DNA of 64,000 bases from the NCBI RefSeq assembly GCF_004519405.1, contig NZ_SGWI01000006.1:186001-250000 (forward strand). The letters run 5' to 3'. Below the pieces are notes generated by a model. It was not told the origin of the DNA. It did not search any database and saw nothing but the letters and a program-made list of their open reading frames with translations. Shown here in pieces: positions 54,463-62,666 of the stretch; within the stretch, counting starts at the first letter, position 1; each line of letters begins with the position of its first letter. The position numbers and the translations under genes were made by a program. This stretch comes from Pseudomonas sp. BCA17. Lineage in GTDB: Bacteria; Pseudomonadota; Gammaproteobacteria; Pseudomonadales; Pseudomonadaceae.

Positions 54463-56082
54463 ATGAATCAGGACAATCTGATCGAAGTCCGCGACCTCAG
54501 TGTCGAGTTCGTCACCGGCAATCACCACCAGCGCGTGGTGAACAACATCAGTTTCGATATCAAGCGTGGCGAAACCCTGGCCCTGGTCGGCGAAAGCGGC
54601 TCGGGCAAGTCAGTGACCGCCCACTCGATCCTGCGCCTGCTGCCCTACCCGCTGGCGCGGCATCCGTCAGGCACCATCGCTTATTCCGGGCAGGACTTGC
54701 TGACCCTCAAGGAAAAGACCATCCGGCACATTCGCGGCAACCGTATTGCGATGATTTTCCAGGAACCGATGACCTCGTTGAACCCGCTGCACTCCATCGA
54801 GAAACAGATCAACGAAGTGCTCGGCCTGCATAAGGGGCTCACCGGCAAAGTCGCCACCCGGCGTACCCTGGAACTGCTTGAACTGGTGGGTATCCCCGAG
54901 CCGCACAAGCGCCTCAAGGCCCTGCCCCACGAATTGTCCGGCGGCCAGCGCCAACGGGTGATGATCGCGATGGCGCTGGCCAACGAGCCGGAACTGTTGA
55001 TCGCCGACGAACCGACCACGGCCCTCGACGTCACGGTGCAATTGAAAATCCTCGAATTGCTCAAGTCTTTGCAGGCCCGCCTGGGCATGGCGCTGCTGCT
55101 GATCAGCCATGACTTGAACCTGGTACGGCGCATTGCCCACCGGGTGTGCGTGATGCAGCAAGGTTGCATCGTTGAACAGGCCGACTGCGAGACGCTGTTC
55201 CAATCGCCTCGGCACCCCTACACCCAGGAACTGCTGGCCGCTGAGCCCAGCGGCGGACCTGTTGCCAACGAAGTCGGGCCGCCGTTGCTGGAAGTCGATG
55301 ACCTCAAGGTCTGGTTCCCGATCAAGAAAGGCTTTTTGCGCAGCACCGTCGATTACGTCAAGGCGGTGGACGGTATCCATTTCAGCCTGCCCCAGGGGCA
55401 GACCCTGGGGATTGTCGGCGAAAGCGGCTCGGGCAAATCGACCCTGGGCCTGGCGATTCTGCGGCTGATCGGCAGCAAGGGCGGCATTCGTTTTGAAGGC
55501 CAGCAACTGGATAAACTCAGCCAGCAGCAGGTGCGCCCGCTGCGGCGGGAAATGCAGGTGGTGTTCCAGGACCCGTTCGGCAGCCTGAGCCCGCGCATGT
55601 GTGTCAGCGAAATCGTCGGCGAAGGTTTGCGCATTCACAAGATGGGCACTCCGGCCGAGCAGGAAGCGGCGATTATCGCGGCGCTCAAGGAAGTCGGCCT
55701 GGACCCGGCATCACGCCATCGTTACCCCCACGAGTTCTCCGGCGGCCAGCGCCAACGCATCGCTATTGCTCGTGCGCTGGTGCTCAAGCCGCGCCTGATC
55801 CTGCTGGACGAACCCACCTCGGCGCTGGACCGCACGGTGCAGCGGCAAGTGGTCGAGTTGTTACGCAGCCTTCAGGCCAAGTACAACCTCACTTACCTGT
55901 TTATCAGCCATGACCTGGCGGTGGTGAAGGCGTTGAGTCACCAACTAATGGTGGTCAAGCATGGGCAGGTGGTGGAACAAGGCGATGCCCAGACGATTTT
56001 TGCCGATCCGCAGCATGCGTATACCCGGCAATTGCTGGAGGCTGCGTTTCTCGTACCGCCCGCCGATCAACCCACTCAATAA
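54463..56082 (+). CDS. yejF: Oligopeptide ABC transporter ATPase YejF (two ATPase domains)
   Basis: 539-residue double ATPase. Both halves are complete: Walker A GESGSGKSVTAHS and GESGSGKSTLGLA, signatures LSGGQRQR and FSGGQRQR, Walker B LLIADEPTTALD and LILLDEPTSALD, and H-loops LLISHDL and LFISHDL. It powers YejABE-mediated uptake of oligopeptides; in E. coli this system also imports microcin C. The ATG at 54463 follows GAGGAAATGAG. It is the last gene of the operon. Confidence 0.96.
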   Translation: MNQDNLIEVRDLSVEFVTGNHHQRVVNNISFDIKRGETLALVGESGSGKSVTAHSILRLLPYPLARHPSGTIAYSGQDLLTLKEKTIRHIRGNRIAMIFQEPMTSLNPLHSIEKQINEVLGLHKGLTGKVATRRTLELLELVGIPEPHKRLKALPHELSGGQRQRVMIAMALANEPELLIADEPTTALDVTVQLKILELLKSLQARLGMALLLISHDLNLVRRIAHRVCVMQQGCIVEQADCETLFQSPRHPYTQELLAAEPSGGPVANEVGPPLLEVDDLKVWFPIKKGFLRSTVDYVKAVDGIHFSLPQGQTLGIVGESGSGKSTLGLAILRLIGSKGGIRFEGQQLDKLSQQQVRPLRREMQVVFQDPFGSLSPRMCVSEIVGEGLRIHKMGTPAEQEAAIIAALKEVGLDPASRHRYPHEFSGGQRQRIAIARALVLKPRLILLDEPTSALDRTVQRQVVELLRSLQAKYNLTYLFISHDLAVVKALSHQLMVVKHGQVVEQGDAQTIFADPQHAYTRQLLEAAFLVPPADQPTQ

Positions 56083-56108
56083 AGCCGCGCCTGGCAGCCT
56101 TTTGCGTG

Positions 56109-56143
56109 AAGCTTGAAGCTTGAAGCTTGAAGCTTGAGACTTG
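56109..56143. repeat. Tandem heptamer repeat AAGCTTG
   Basis: Four perfect copies of AAGCTTG (56109-56136) plus a degenerate fifth (AGACTTG) between yejF and the AraC gene. Each unit contains a HindIII-type palindrome, so the array can fold on itself. It is prone to slippage and may vary between strains. Confidence 0.85.
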
Positions 56144-56194
56144 ATGTACGAGGCTGTTGCCTGCTCATTCAAACCCTCTCAAGGAGCGCCTGCC

Positions 56195-57070
56195 ATGACC
56201 GCCGCAACAGCACCGTTTTTCTGGCGTGACCCGGCGTTGGCGTTCATCGAGGCGCGCACCATTGCCGACGGACGCAAGGTGACCTACAGCCGGCATGCGC
56301 ACGAGCACTTTTCCATCGGTGCGATCACCACCGGACGCAGCTATTACCACTACGGTACGCAAACGTTCGAGATCGACGCGGGCACGGTGGTCCTCATGAA
56401 CCCCGGCGATGTGCATGCATGCAACCCCATCGACAATGAGCCGTGGTCCTATCAGATGCTGTACATCGACACGCCTTGGCTGACGGACCTGCAGCACCAA
56501 CTGGGCTTCAGCACTGACCAGGGTTACCGGCCGTTCAACACGCCCTACGTCCGCGATCCGGTGCTGTATCGCGGCTTGCTGGAGTTGTACCGGGTCCTGG
56601 TGGATACCCAGGCCGAACACCTGCAAAAACAAAGCGCGCTGGTCAGTTATTTCACCGAAGTACAGCAGCGTCTGAACCCTGCAGATACCCCGGTACGCGA
56701 GGTCAACCACAAACTGGAACGGGCCGCCGAATACATTCGCGCGCAATGCACACAAGCGTTGAAGCTGGAAGATATCTGCCTGGCCGCCGAGCTGTCGCCC
56801 TCGTACTTGATCCGCGCCTTCAAGCAGTATTACGGGCTGACGCCCCATGCGTTCCTGATCAACCAACGTATCCAGTTTGCCCGTGCCCAACTGCGCCAGG
56901 GCGAGCTGATTGCCGACGTGGCCCTGGCGGCGGGCTTTGCTGACCAGGCACATTTCCAGCGCGCCTTCAAACAGCACTTTGCGGCGACGCCGGGCCAATA
57001 CCGCGACCTGCTCAAGCCATCAGCAAATAACCCACACTGGCCACCAGCAACGCGGCCATTGAACGGTTGA
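56195..57070 (+). CDS. AraC-family transcriptional regulator
   Basis: 291 residues. The N-terminal cupin sensor (HAHEHFSIGAITTGRSYYHYGTQTFEIDAGTVVLMNPGDVHAC) precedes two C-terminal helix-turn-helix motifs (LKLEDICLAAELSPSYLIRAFKQYYGLTPHAFLINQRI; IADVALAAGFADQAHFQRAFKQHFAATPGQYR). The cupin type is common in regulators of amino-acid export and catabolism. The adjacent convergent LysE exporter is a likely target, since AraC-LysE pairs are common; this is inference. The ATG at 56195 follows AAGGAG. The 3' end overlaps lysE by 59 bp. Confidence 0.93.
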   Translation: MTAATAPFFWRDPALAFIEARTIADGRKVTYSRHAHEHFSIGAITTGRSYYHYGTQTFEIDAGTVVLMNPGDVHACNPIDNEPWSYQMLYIDTPWLTDLQHQLGFSTDQGYRPFNTPYVRDPVLYRGLLELYRVLVDTQAEHLQKQSALVSYFTEVQQRLNPADTPVREVNHKLERAAEYIRAQCTQALKLEDICLAAELSPSYLIRAFKQYYGLTPHAFLINQRIQFARAQLRQGELIADVALAAGFADQAHFQRAFKQHFAATPGQYRDLLKPSANNPHWPPATRPLNG

Positions 57071-57599
57071 ACAGTCGTACGCCCTGGGGGTTGCCGAGGT
57101 AACGCCGCAAAAACGTTCCGGCATAGGCCCAGCACGCTACCGACAGGTAGCAGATCACCAGGTAGAGCGCCGCGAACAACCAGACCTGCGCAGCCTCGCC
57201 ATCCGCCACAAACAAGCCCATGCCCGCGACACAGGCCAACCAGGCTTTCGGGTTGAGCCACTGCATGATCGCCCCGTACAGCATCGACGGCGCGGTAGCC
57301 GTACCCTCGGCGTCCAACCGGCCATCGTCCACGGCCAGTTTCCAGGCCATGTACAGCAGGAAGGCCACTCCTCCCCATTGAATCAATTGGGTGAGGATGG
57401 GCCAGCGCAGCAGCACTTCATGCAGCCCGAGGCCGATCAACACCAGCAACAAGGTGAAGCCCACGGCAGCGCCAACCACATGTTTCTGACTGGCGGCAAA
57501 ACCGAAGCGCGCACCGGAACTCAAGGCGACCACATTGACCGGGCCCGGTGTAATGGAGGTCGCCAGGGCGAAGGCGGCCATGGAAATGATCAAGCTCAT
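57012..57599 (-). CDS. LysE-family amino acid exporter
   Basis: 195-residue inner-membrane protein with about six spans. The family signature near the N-terminus is ALATSITPGPVNVVALSSGARFG and the second is MQWLNPKAWLACVAGMGLF. Substrate unknown; LysE/RhtB proteins export amino acids or homoserine lactones. The ATG at 57599 is preceded by AAAGGGAATTGC. It converges with and overlaps the AraC gene. Confidence 0.92.
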   Translation of the reverse strand: MSLIISMAAFALATSITPGPVNVVALSSGARFGFAASQKHVVGAAVGFTLLLVLIGLGLHEVLLRWPILTQLIQWGGVAFLLYMAWKLAVDDGRLDAEGTATAPSMLYGAIMQWLNPKAWLACVAGMGLFVADGEAAQVWLFAALYLVICYLSVACWAYAGTFLRRYLGNPQGVRLFNRSMAALLVASVGYLLMA

Positions 57600-57766
57600 T
57601 GCAATTCCCTTTAAGTGGTGACGATCAAGATGACCCCACGGTAAAGGGCGCGGCGCGCGCGGTATTGAAGAAAATGCCCCTCGGCCGCTGAACAGCGAAA
57701 AGTGTGCGCCGGGACGATACCACCCAGGCGCGGCTGTGGAAGGCTTCAACGCGTGGCGATGCTGCC

Positions 57767-58396
57767 TCAGCGCTGTGAAGGAATGCGGATATCACCGTCG
57801 CGGCACTGGGTCTTGACACTGCGTGGGCAGCCGGCGAACGCCAGATCTTTGGTCAGGCACACCCGCACTTCCGAGAGCACCTTGCCCTTGCAGATCACCG
57901 CCAGCCCATGGCTGCCCATGCGAGGGTTGCTTTCACGAAACAACGCCTCGATCTGCTGGGCCGGTAATGACGGCGGCGAATTGAGCGGTTGCAACTGTTG
58001 CGGAATGTTCACCACACCCAGCGCGGTATCGGCTTTTTCCAGGTAGGCCAATGGCTCAAGCCCGGAGCACGTGCCGTGCTTGGCCCATTCATGCTTGAGC
58101 AGCGAACGGCTGGGGAACAGTGTGGCGCCCTTGTCCATGGCGTCGCGGCTCAACGACGACTGCGGCTCACATGATGCCGGCCACCCGCCCCGCGCGTATT
58201 GCGGCCACAAGCCGTGCAGCACAAAGCCATAACCCTTGCCCGAACACTGCTCGTTGTCCGGGTGCGTCAGGCAAAAGGTCGGCGACCACGACAATGACAA
58301 CAGATAAAAATCAAACTCCCCCGCTTGCCCTTGGCTGCGCGGCGCCGCCACAGCCCCCGTGGCCAGCACCAGCCAACATACCATCCAGTATTTCAT
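57767..58396 (-). CDS. Ribonuclease T2 (RNase I-like)
   Basis: 209-residue secreted endoribonuclease. Signal peptide MKYWMVCWLVLATGAVAA. Both catalytic segments are intact: CAS I FVLHGLWPQ (His61) and CAS II KHEWAKHGTC (His102, Glu103, Lys106, His107). Six or more cysteines can form the usual disulphides. It should cut RNA in the periplasm or outside the cell to 2',3'-cyclic nucleotides. Confidence 0.95.
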   Translation of the reverse strand: MKYWMVCWLVLATGAVAAPRSQGQAGEFDFYLLSLSWSPTFCLTHPDNEQCSGKGYGFVLHGLWPQYARGGWPASCEPQSSLSRDAMDKGATLFPSRSLLKHEWAKHGTCSGLEPLAYLEKADTALGVVNIPQQLQPLNSPPSLPAQQIEALFRESNPRMGSHGLAVICKGKVLSEVRVCLTKDLAFAGCPRSVKTQCRDGDIRIPSQR

Positions 58397-58423
58397 CTGT
58401 TTGTTCCTTGAAAAAAGCTGACC

Positions 58424-59413
58424 TTAGTACGGCGACTCGCAATGATGGGGGTTACGTTGTAGCACCCGGTCGAGAATCCGATCGGTCTTCAACGCTTCGA
58501 TGGCGAGCGAAGGATGCTGCGCCTCCCCACGAATATGCGCATTCATGCCCAACACGTGGTGCCATTGGATATGCGTGTGGCACGGGATGGTGAGGACTTC
58601 GCTCACTTCGCCTTCAAGGTGTATCGGCTGGTCTTCGAACACTGAAAAACAGATACGCCCGCGGCTACCGATCAACTCGACCCGGTCTTCGCGCCGGTCT
58701 GCCACAAAGTTCCAGACGCCCATGCCCAGCGCGCCCGACGCGAAGCGCCAGCTGGCCGTCACGGCATCCTCCGCGGCATAACGGCCTGCCTGGCGCGCGG
58801 TGAACCCGGCCACATCGACGATATCCCCGGCCAGGTACTGAAACAGGTCGAAACCATGGCTGGCCAGGTCGGCAAAGTAGCCACCCCCGGCAATCGCCGG
58901 GTCGGTGCGCCAGTTTGCGGGGTGGGTGTCCGTTGCGGCGGCCGGCTTGCACAAGGTCCAGGTCAGATGACGCAATTCCCCGATGCACCCGGCCTGCAGC
59001 CAGTCTCGTACCTGCTGGAAGCGCGGCAACGAGCGGCGATAGTAGGACACGAACAAATGCAGCCCGGCACGCTCGAAAGCATGCTGCATCAACGCGCTCT
59101 GCCCGGCATTCAACGACATGGGTTTCTCGACGCAGCAATGCTTGCCGGCCGCCGCCACCATCAGGCTGTATTCAAGGTGACTGTCGGGCGGTGTGGCGAT
59201 GTACACCGCATCCACCTCAGGGTCGTTGATCAAGGCCTGGGCGTCGGTGTAATAGCGTGCAATGCCATGGCGTGCCGCATAATCGCGCACCGCCTCGGCA
59301 CGCCGCCCCATCACTGCGACCAGCGCCGAACCTGGCGCTTTATAGAAAGCGGGTCCACTCTTCAACTCAGTGACACTGCCACAGCCGATCATGCCCCAGC
59401 GTACGGTACTCAT
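58424..59413 (-). CDS. Gfo/Idh/MocA-family oxidoreductase
   Basis: 329-residue NAD(P)-dependent dehydrogenase. The Rossmann start is VRWGMIGCGSVTELKSGPAF, the conserved EKP (residues ~95, HCCVEKPMSLNAGQS) follows, and GGGYFADLASHGFDLFQYL contains the catalytic-type His. It probably oxidises or reduces a sugar or polyol; the exact substrate cannot be told. ATG at 59413 gives MSTVRWGM. It is upstream of the RNase gene with a 27-bp gap. Confidence 0.92.
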   Translation of the reverse strand: MSTVRWGMIGCGSVTELKSGPAFYKAPGSALVAVMGRRAEAVRDYAARHGIARYYTDAQALINDPEVDAVYIATPPDSHLEYSLMVAAAGKHCCVEKPMSLNAGQSALMQHAFERAGLHLFVSYYRRSLPRFQQVRDWLQAGCIGELRHLTWTLCKPAAATDTHPANWRTDPAIAGGGYFADLASHGFDLFQYLAGDIVDVAGFTARQAGRYAAEDAVTASWRFASGALGMGVWNFVADRREDRVELIGSRGRICFSVFEDQPIHLEGEVSEVLTIPCHTHIQWHHVLGMNAHIRGEAQHPSLAIEALKTDRILDRVLQRNPHHCESPY

Positions 59414-59539
59414 CTGCCTTCCTCGTCCGTGTTGTCCAGCGAGCAGTATCCACATCCCCTGATGCAAGTGCCACCGCCGCCCAGCATGACAATTGCATTA
59501 CACTTTGATGACAGCCACCTCGCTACGGAGCTCTTAACA

Positions 59540-59902
59540 TTGAAAACACGCGCAACCGTTATTTGCGCCCATGAGGGGCATATCCTTTTTGTGCGCAAAT
59601 CCCGATCAAAATGGGCACTGCCGGGCGGCAAGGTCGAACCCGGAGAGCGCCCCGTCGGCGCGGCCGAACGGGAGCTGCATGAAGAAACCGGGTTGAAAGT
59701 GGATGGCCTGCTGTACCTGCAGGAACTCAAGGCTCGCGACACCGAACACCATGTGTTTGAAGCCTCTGTGATCAATATCGCGGACGCCCGGCCCTGCAAC
59801 GAAATCATCGAGTGCCAGTGGCACGCTTATACCGCCGTGGACGATCTGGATACCACCGACGCCACCCGGCATATCGTCAAAACCTTCCTGCGTCGCCTCT
59901 GA
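59540..59902 (+). CDS. NUDIX hydrolase
   Basis: 120 residues from the TTG at 59540. The NUDIX box is complete: GGKVEPGERPVGAAERELHEETGL (G-x5-E-x7-RE-x2-EE-x-G). It begins LKTRATVICAHEGHILFVRKSRSKWALP. The TTG was preferred because GGAG lies 9 bases upstream; an in-frame ATG at 59486 has no ribosome site and adds a non-conserved leader. It probably hydrolyses a nucleoside diphosphate derivative; substrate unknown. Confidence 0.9.
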   Translation: MKTRATVICAHEGHILFVRKSRSKWALPGGKVEPGERPVGAAERELHEETGLKVDGLLYLQELKARDTEHHVFEASVINIADARPCNEIIECQWHAYTAVDDLDTTDATRHIVKTFLRRL

Positions 59903-59972
59903 TCTCCCTGCCCTGCCCTCTACGCTCTGCCGTTCGACAAAGGAATTGACGAACGCGGCAGCGCCTACCCAC

Positions 59973-60467
59973 TCAGGAACGCGGCTTGCCCCCTACCCCT
60001 TGAGTCATCTTCTCCCTGGCCTTTGCCTGCCCTCGCTGATAAAGCGCCTCGACCAATTTCTGCCGTTCATCCTGCGGCAAGTTGCTTGCGAACTGTGCCA
60101 AGGTATCGTCCACCAACGCCCGAAGCGCAGCATCCGCTTCGCGTGCCTTGGCCAGTTCAGACACCAGCGCATCGCGATCCAGGGTCGGCGCCTCCAATTG
60201 CTTGATCACCCCCAGCCGAGCCTCACGCCCCGCCATGATCAACGGCTGGCTGTCGGCACGATTGTGGCGCAGCAACTGGCGCAACTCCTTGCGCCGTTCC
60301 ACAGGCAGCTTGAACATCGCCTGGCGCAGGCCATGCTGATTGACCACCGCCTCGACAGGCGTGGCAGCGGCCATCCAGTGATAGAGGCCGCCCGCCACCC
60401 CACCGATCAAAAATACGTTAAGCAACACCGAAACGACCAACCAGGGTTTAAGAGCTTTGGGTGTCAT
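59973..60467 (-). CDS. Periplasmic heavy-metal sensor-like protein
   Basis: 164 residues. One N-terminal span (WLVVSVLLNVFLIGGVAGGLYHWM) anchors a helical periplasmic domain with LPVERRKELRQLLRHNRADSQPL, EAPTLDRDALVSELAKAREADAALRALVDDTLAQFASNLPQDER, the layout of the heavy-metal sensor (CnrX/Spy-like LTxxQ) family. The start overlaps the stop of the anti-sigma gene (ATGA). It likely senses an envelope signal for the ECF sigma factor in the same operon. Metal binding itself is not proven. Confidence 0.82.
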   Translation of the reverse strand: MTPKALKPWLVVSVLLNVFLIGGVAGGLYHWMAAATPVEAVVNQHGLRQAMFKLPVERRKELRQLLRHNRADSQPLIMAGREARLGVIKQLEAPTLDRDALVSELAKAREADAALRALVDDTLAQFASNLPQDERQKLVEALYQRGQAKAREKMTQGVGGKPRS

Positions 60468-60895
60468 TGCTCGGTTTCCTCGGCGTTGACGGTGAAGACG
60501 ACTTCAGCATCGCCCTGATCGAAGACGCTGGGCAGCACTTCGGCTGACAACATGGGCCGCGGTATGCTCATCGACGCCACCAGAACCCCCGCCGCGATGC
60601 CGGCAATGCCCACGCCGACCAGCCCGGCCGGCGACAACCAATTGGCGTAGCGCGACCAGAACGATCTGCGTTGCGCGGCCGATTGACGAATTTGCCGCAC
60701 CAACGCAGGGTCGGGGAGCGCCAGTTGATGACTGTCCATCTGCTGATCAAGCCAACTCGCCGCGCTCAATGCTTCGCGGGCGCCAGGGTCGCCGCTGTCG
60801 AGCAAGGCGCGGGCCGCCGCTTGATCGGCGACGGGCCAGCGGTGCAGGCTGGCGCCATAGGCATCGGCCAGGTAAGCAAATCGTTCAGGTGTCAT
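60464..60895 (-). CDS. Probable anti-sigma factor of the ECF system
   Basis: 143 residues: a cytoplasmic N-terminal ~85 residues (MTPERFAYLADAYGASLHRWP...), one span (GLVGVGIAGIAAGVLVASM) and a short periplasmic tail. The topology and position between an ECF sigma gene and a sensor gene fit a membrane anti-sigma factor. No zinc-binding HxxxCxxC is present. It overlaps both neighbours by 4 bp. Family not recognised beyond this. Confidence 0.75.
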   Translation of the reverse strand: MTPERFAYLADAYGASLHRWPVADQAAARALLDSGDPGAREALSAASWLDQQMDSHQLALPDPALVRQIRQSAAQRRSFWSRYANWLSPAGLVGVGIAGIAAGVLVASMSIPRPMLSAEVLPSVFDQGDAEVVFTVNAEETEQ

Positions 60896-61470
60896 GGTGT
60901 TCCCCTTCCTGGGCGGGCGAGCCCGGGTGTGTCGGCAAGTTGACGGCGCAACTGGCGGCGGGCCCGCGACAGCAGGCTCTCCAGTGCCTCGACGCTGATA
61001 TTCATCAGGGCCGCGGCGTCGATGTTCGACAGCTCCTGGTAATACTGCAACACGATGGCTTCGCGCTGACGCTCGGGCAACGCCGCTAATGCGGCGGCCA
61101 TGCGGGCGCTGCGCTCGCTGGTTTCCAACTGCTCATCCGGGGACGGTGCGCTGTCCGCCAGCTCCAGCGCCTCGTCCTCATTCAACGGGCGTTCTCTGCG
61201 CCGACGCAAGCGGTCATGGCACAGGTTGAGCGCCACCCGGTGCAGCCAGGTGTCGAAACGCGCCTCACCTGCACGCCAATTGGCCGCCTGCCGCCAGATC
61301 CGCAAGAAACTTTCCTGGGCCACGTCCCTGGCCTCGTCGGCATCCCCCAACAGCCGACCGGCGAGTGCCAGCAACCGCGGCAGCTTGCGCGTCACCATTT
61401 CATTGACGGCTGCGGCCTCGTTGTTGCCGATACGCGCCAGTAGCTCAACGTCCGGATCAGTGTCTTTCAA
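60892..61470 (-). CDS. ECF-family RNA polymerase sigma factor
   Basis: About 192 residues. Region 2 is LLALAGRLLGDADEARDVAQESFLRIWRQ and region 4 LPERQREAIVLQYYQELSNIDAAALMNISVEALESLLSRARRQL. The start is uncertain: TTG at 61470 gives LKDTDPDVELLARIG, consistent with the usual short lead-in, while no ATG lies before region 2. The stop overlaps the anti-sigma gene (ATGA). Targets may include the YXWGXW gene directly upstream. Confidence 0.9.
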   Translation of the reverse strand: MKDTDPDVELLARIGNNEAAAVNEMVTRKLPRLLALAGRLLGDADEARDVAQESFLRIWRQAANWRAGEARFDTWLHRVALNLCHDRLRRRRERPLNEDEALELADSAPSPDEQLETSERSARMAAALAALPERQREAIVLQYYQELSNIDAAALMNISVEALESLLSRARRQLRRQLADTPGLARPGRGTP

Positions 61471-61499
61471 TCGGGTAATACTCGGTCCGGGGTCAGTTT

Positions 61500-61811
61500 T
61501 CAGCGAATCCAGTGCCCTTCGCGCCAGTACCAGTTCGGGCCACGGGACTCCCAATGCCCAGGCTCCCACCGGGCGTTGCGCATCACCAGTTGCCAGTGGC
61601 CGGGCACCCAGGCGTAGGCACCGTGCTCCCAACGCCAGTGACCGCGATCCCAGGCGTAACCCGGGCGTTCGGCGGGGATCACTTCAACGCGTTCCGCCGG
61701 TGGCGCCTCGCGGATAATCACTTCGGTCTGGGCGAAAACAGGGGTGCTGACAAACGCGGCGAAAGCCAGCGGGGCCAGCAAGGCACAACGCAACTTGGCC
61801 AGTGATTTCAT
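61500..61811 (-). CDS. YXWGXW-repeat envelope protein
   Basis: 103 residues with signal peptide (MKSLAKLRCALLAPLAFAAFVSTPVFA). The mature part has four to five repeats of aromatic-x-W-x-x-G-H-W (YAWDRGHWRW, YAWVPGHWQL, ARWEPGHWES, WYWREGHW), the YXWGXW family pattern of small secreted proteins. The ATG at 61811 follows GAAGGAGTTGCC. It is encoded directly upstream of the ECF sigma operon, 29 bp from the sigma start, and may be co-expressed with it. Function unknown. Confidence 0.88.
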   Translation of the reverse strand: MKSLAKLRCALLAPLAFAAFVSTPVFAQTEVIIREAPPAERVEVIPAERPGYAWDRGHWRWEHGAYAWVPGHWQLVMRNARWEPGHWESRGPNWYWREGHWIR

Positions 61812-62036
61812 GGCAACTCCTTCATACGGCGAGCGAAAGTGCACGCTGCTGATGGGTTGAACGGCGAATGCGGAAAAACCCGTCGCGGAAAAAACAGATT
61901 TTTTCCAGACGTTAACCAAGAGGAAGTATTGCCCAGGGAATGACAGCGCTTGATGAAATGTCTGAAAGCATCGCGACGGATTTGCGCCGGTGGTTGCGTT
62001 CAAGGAGTAACGCAGCACACACCAAGAGGAAATATC

Positions 62037-62177
62037 ATGTCCCGTCGCCTATATATGCTGGTAGCCGCCCTGCTGATCGTCAGCCTCAGCGGCTGCGTGA
62101 TCCTGCCGGAACACCGGCATTGCTGCTGGCGCTACTACGGCGCCGCCACCCCCGCAACCAGCACCGTCAACAGCTAA
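62037..62177 (+). CDS. Small lipoprotein
   Basis: 46 residues. Hydrophobic leader with lipobox (LYMLVAALLIVSLSGC, Cys near residue 20) followed by a short tail with CC and His residues (PEHRHCCWRYYGAA). The ATG at 62037 has AAGAGGAAATATC upstream. It is too short for a known family; membership of the group of tiny Pseudomonas lipoproteins is likely. Its stop overlaps the DUF1652 stop on the other strand. Confidence 0.75.
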   Translation: MSRRLYMLVAALLIVSLSGCVILPEHRHCCWRYYGAATPATSTVNS

Positions 62178-62422
62178 GCCATCGCCGCAAAACCACGGCG
62201 CCCAGCCTTGATCTCGGTGCGCAACTCGCCAATCAGGTTTGAGATGGAACGGATGCTGTCCAGACCTTGGGGCGAGACCCGAGTCAGCAGCAGGTCGACA
62301 CGGCCGGACGCCGGTTCGAACACGCAAATGCGCAGCGAACCGTCGCTGTTGAGGCTGCAATCACATGCCAGCGGCAGGAACCCCGCGGCCATGATGCGGT
62401 TGAGTTCGACGATTGAAATCAT
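62174..62422 (-). CDS. DUF1652 protein
   Basis: 82 residues of the Pseudomonas-restricted DUF1652 family: MISIVELNRIMAAGFLPLAC with C-x-C, then SLRICVFEPASGRVDLLLTRVSP and IRSISNLIGELRTEI. Small, soluble, function unknown. ATG at 62422. Members occur in several copies per Pseudomonas genome, which supports the genus assignment. Confidence 0.88.
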   Translation of the reverse strand: MISIVELNRIMAAGFLPLACDCSLNSDGSLRICVFEPASGRVDLLLTRVSPQGLDSIRSISNLIGELRTEIKAGRRGFAAMA

Positions 62423-62666
62423 GATGAGGCCCCGTCCGTGGATTCACCCGGTAAGTGCTATACAGCCAGCATAGATAAGCATTTGCCTGCTACTGAACAA
62501 TTAACTCAAAAGTGTTAGCTGTGCCTCACTATGCTGTGAAAACGCTGGTGTGCTGGCGCCAGAAACCCAGCACGCGACCTCTCGTCTGCGGCTTGCGCGA
62601 AGGCTTGACTCAAAGCGTCGATCACAAGACGCTCTTGGCTTTTGGCCATCATCCGAGCCGTCCCCC

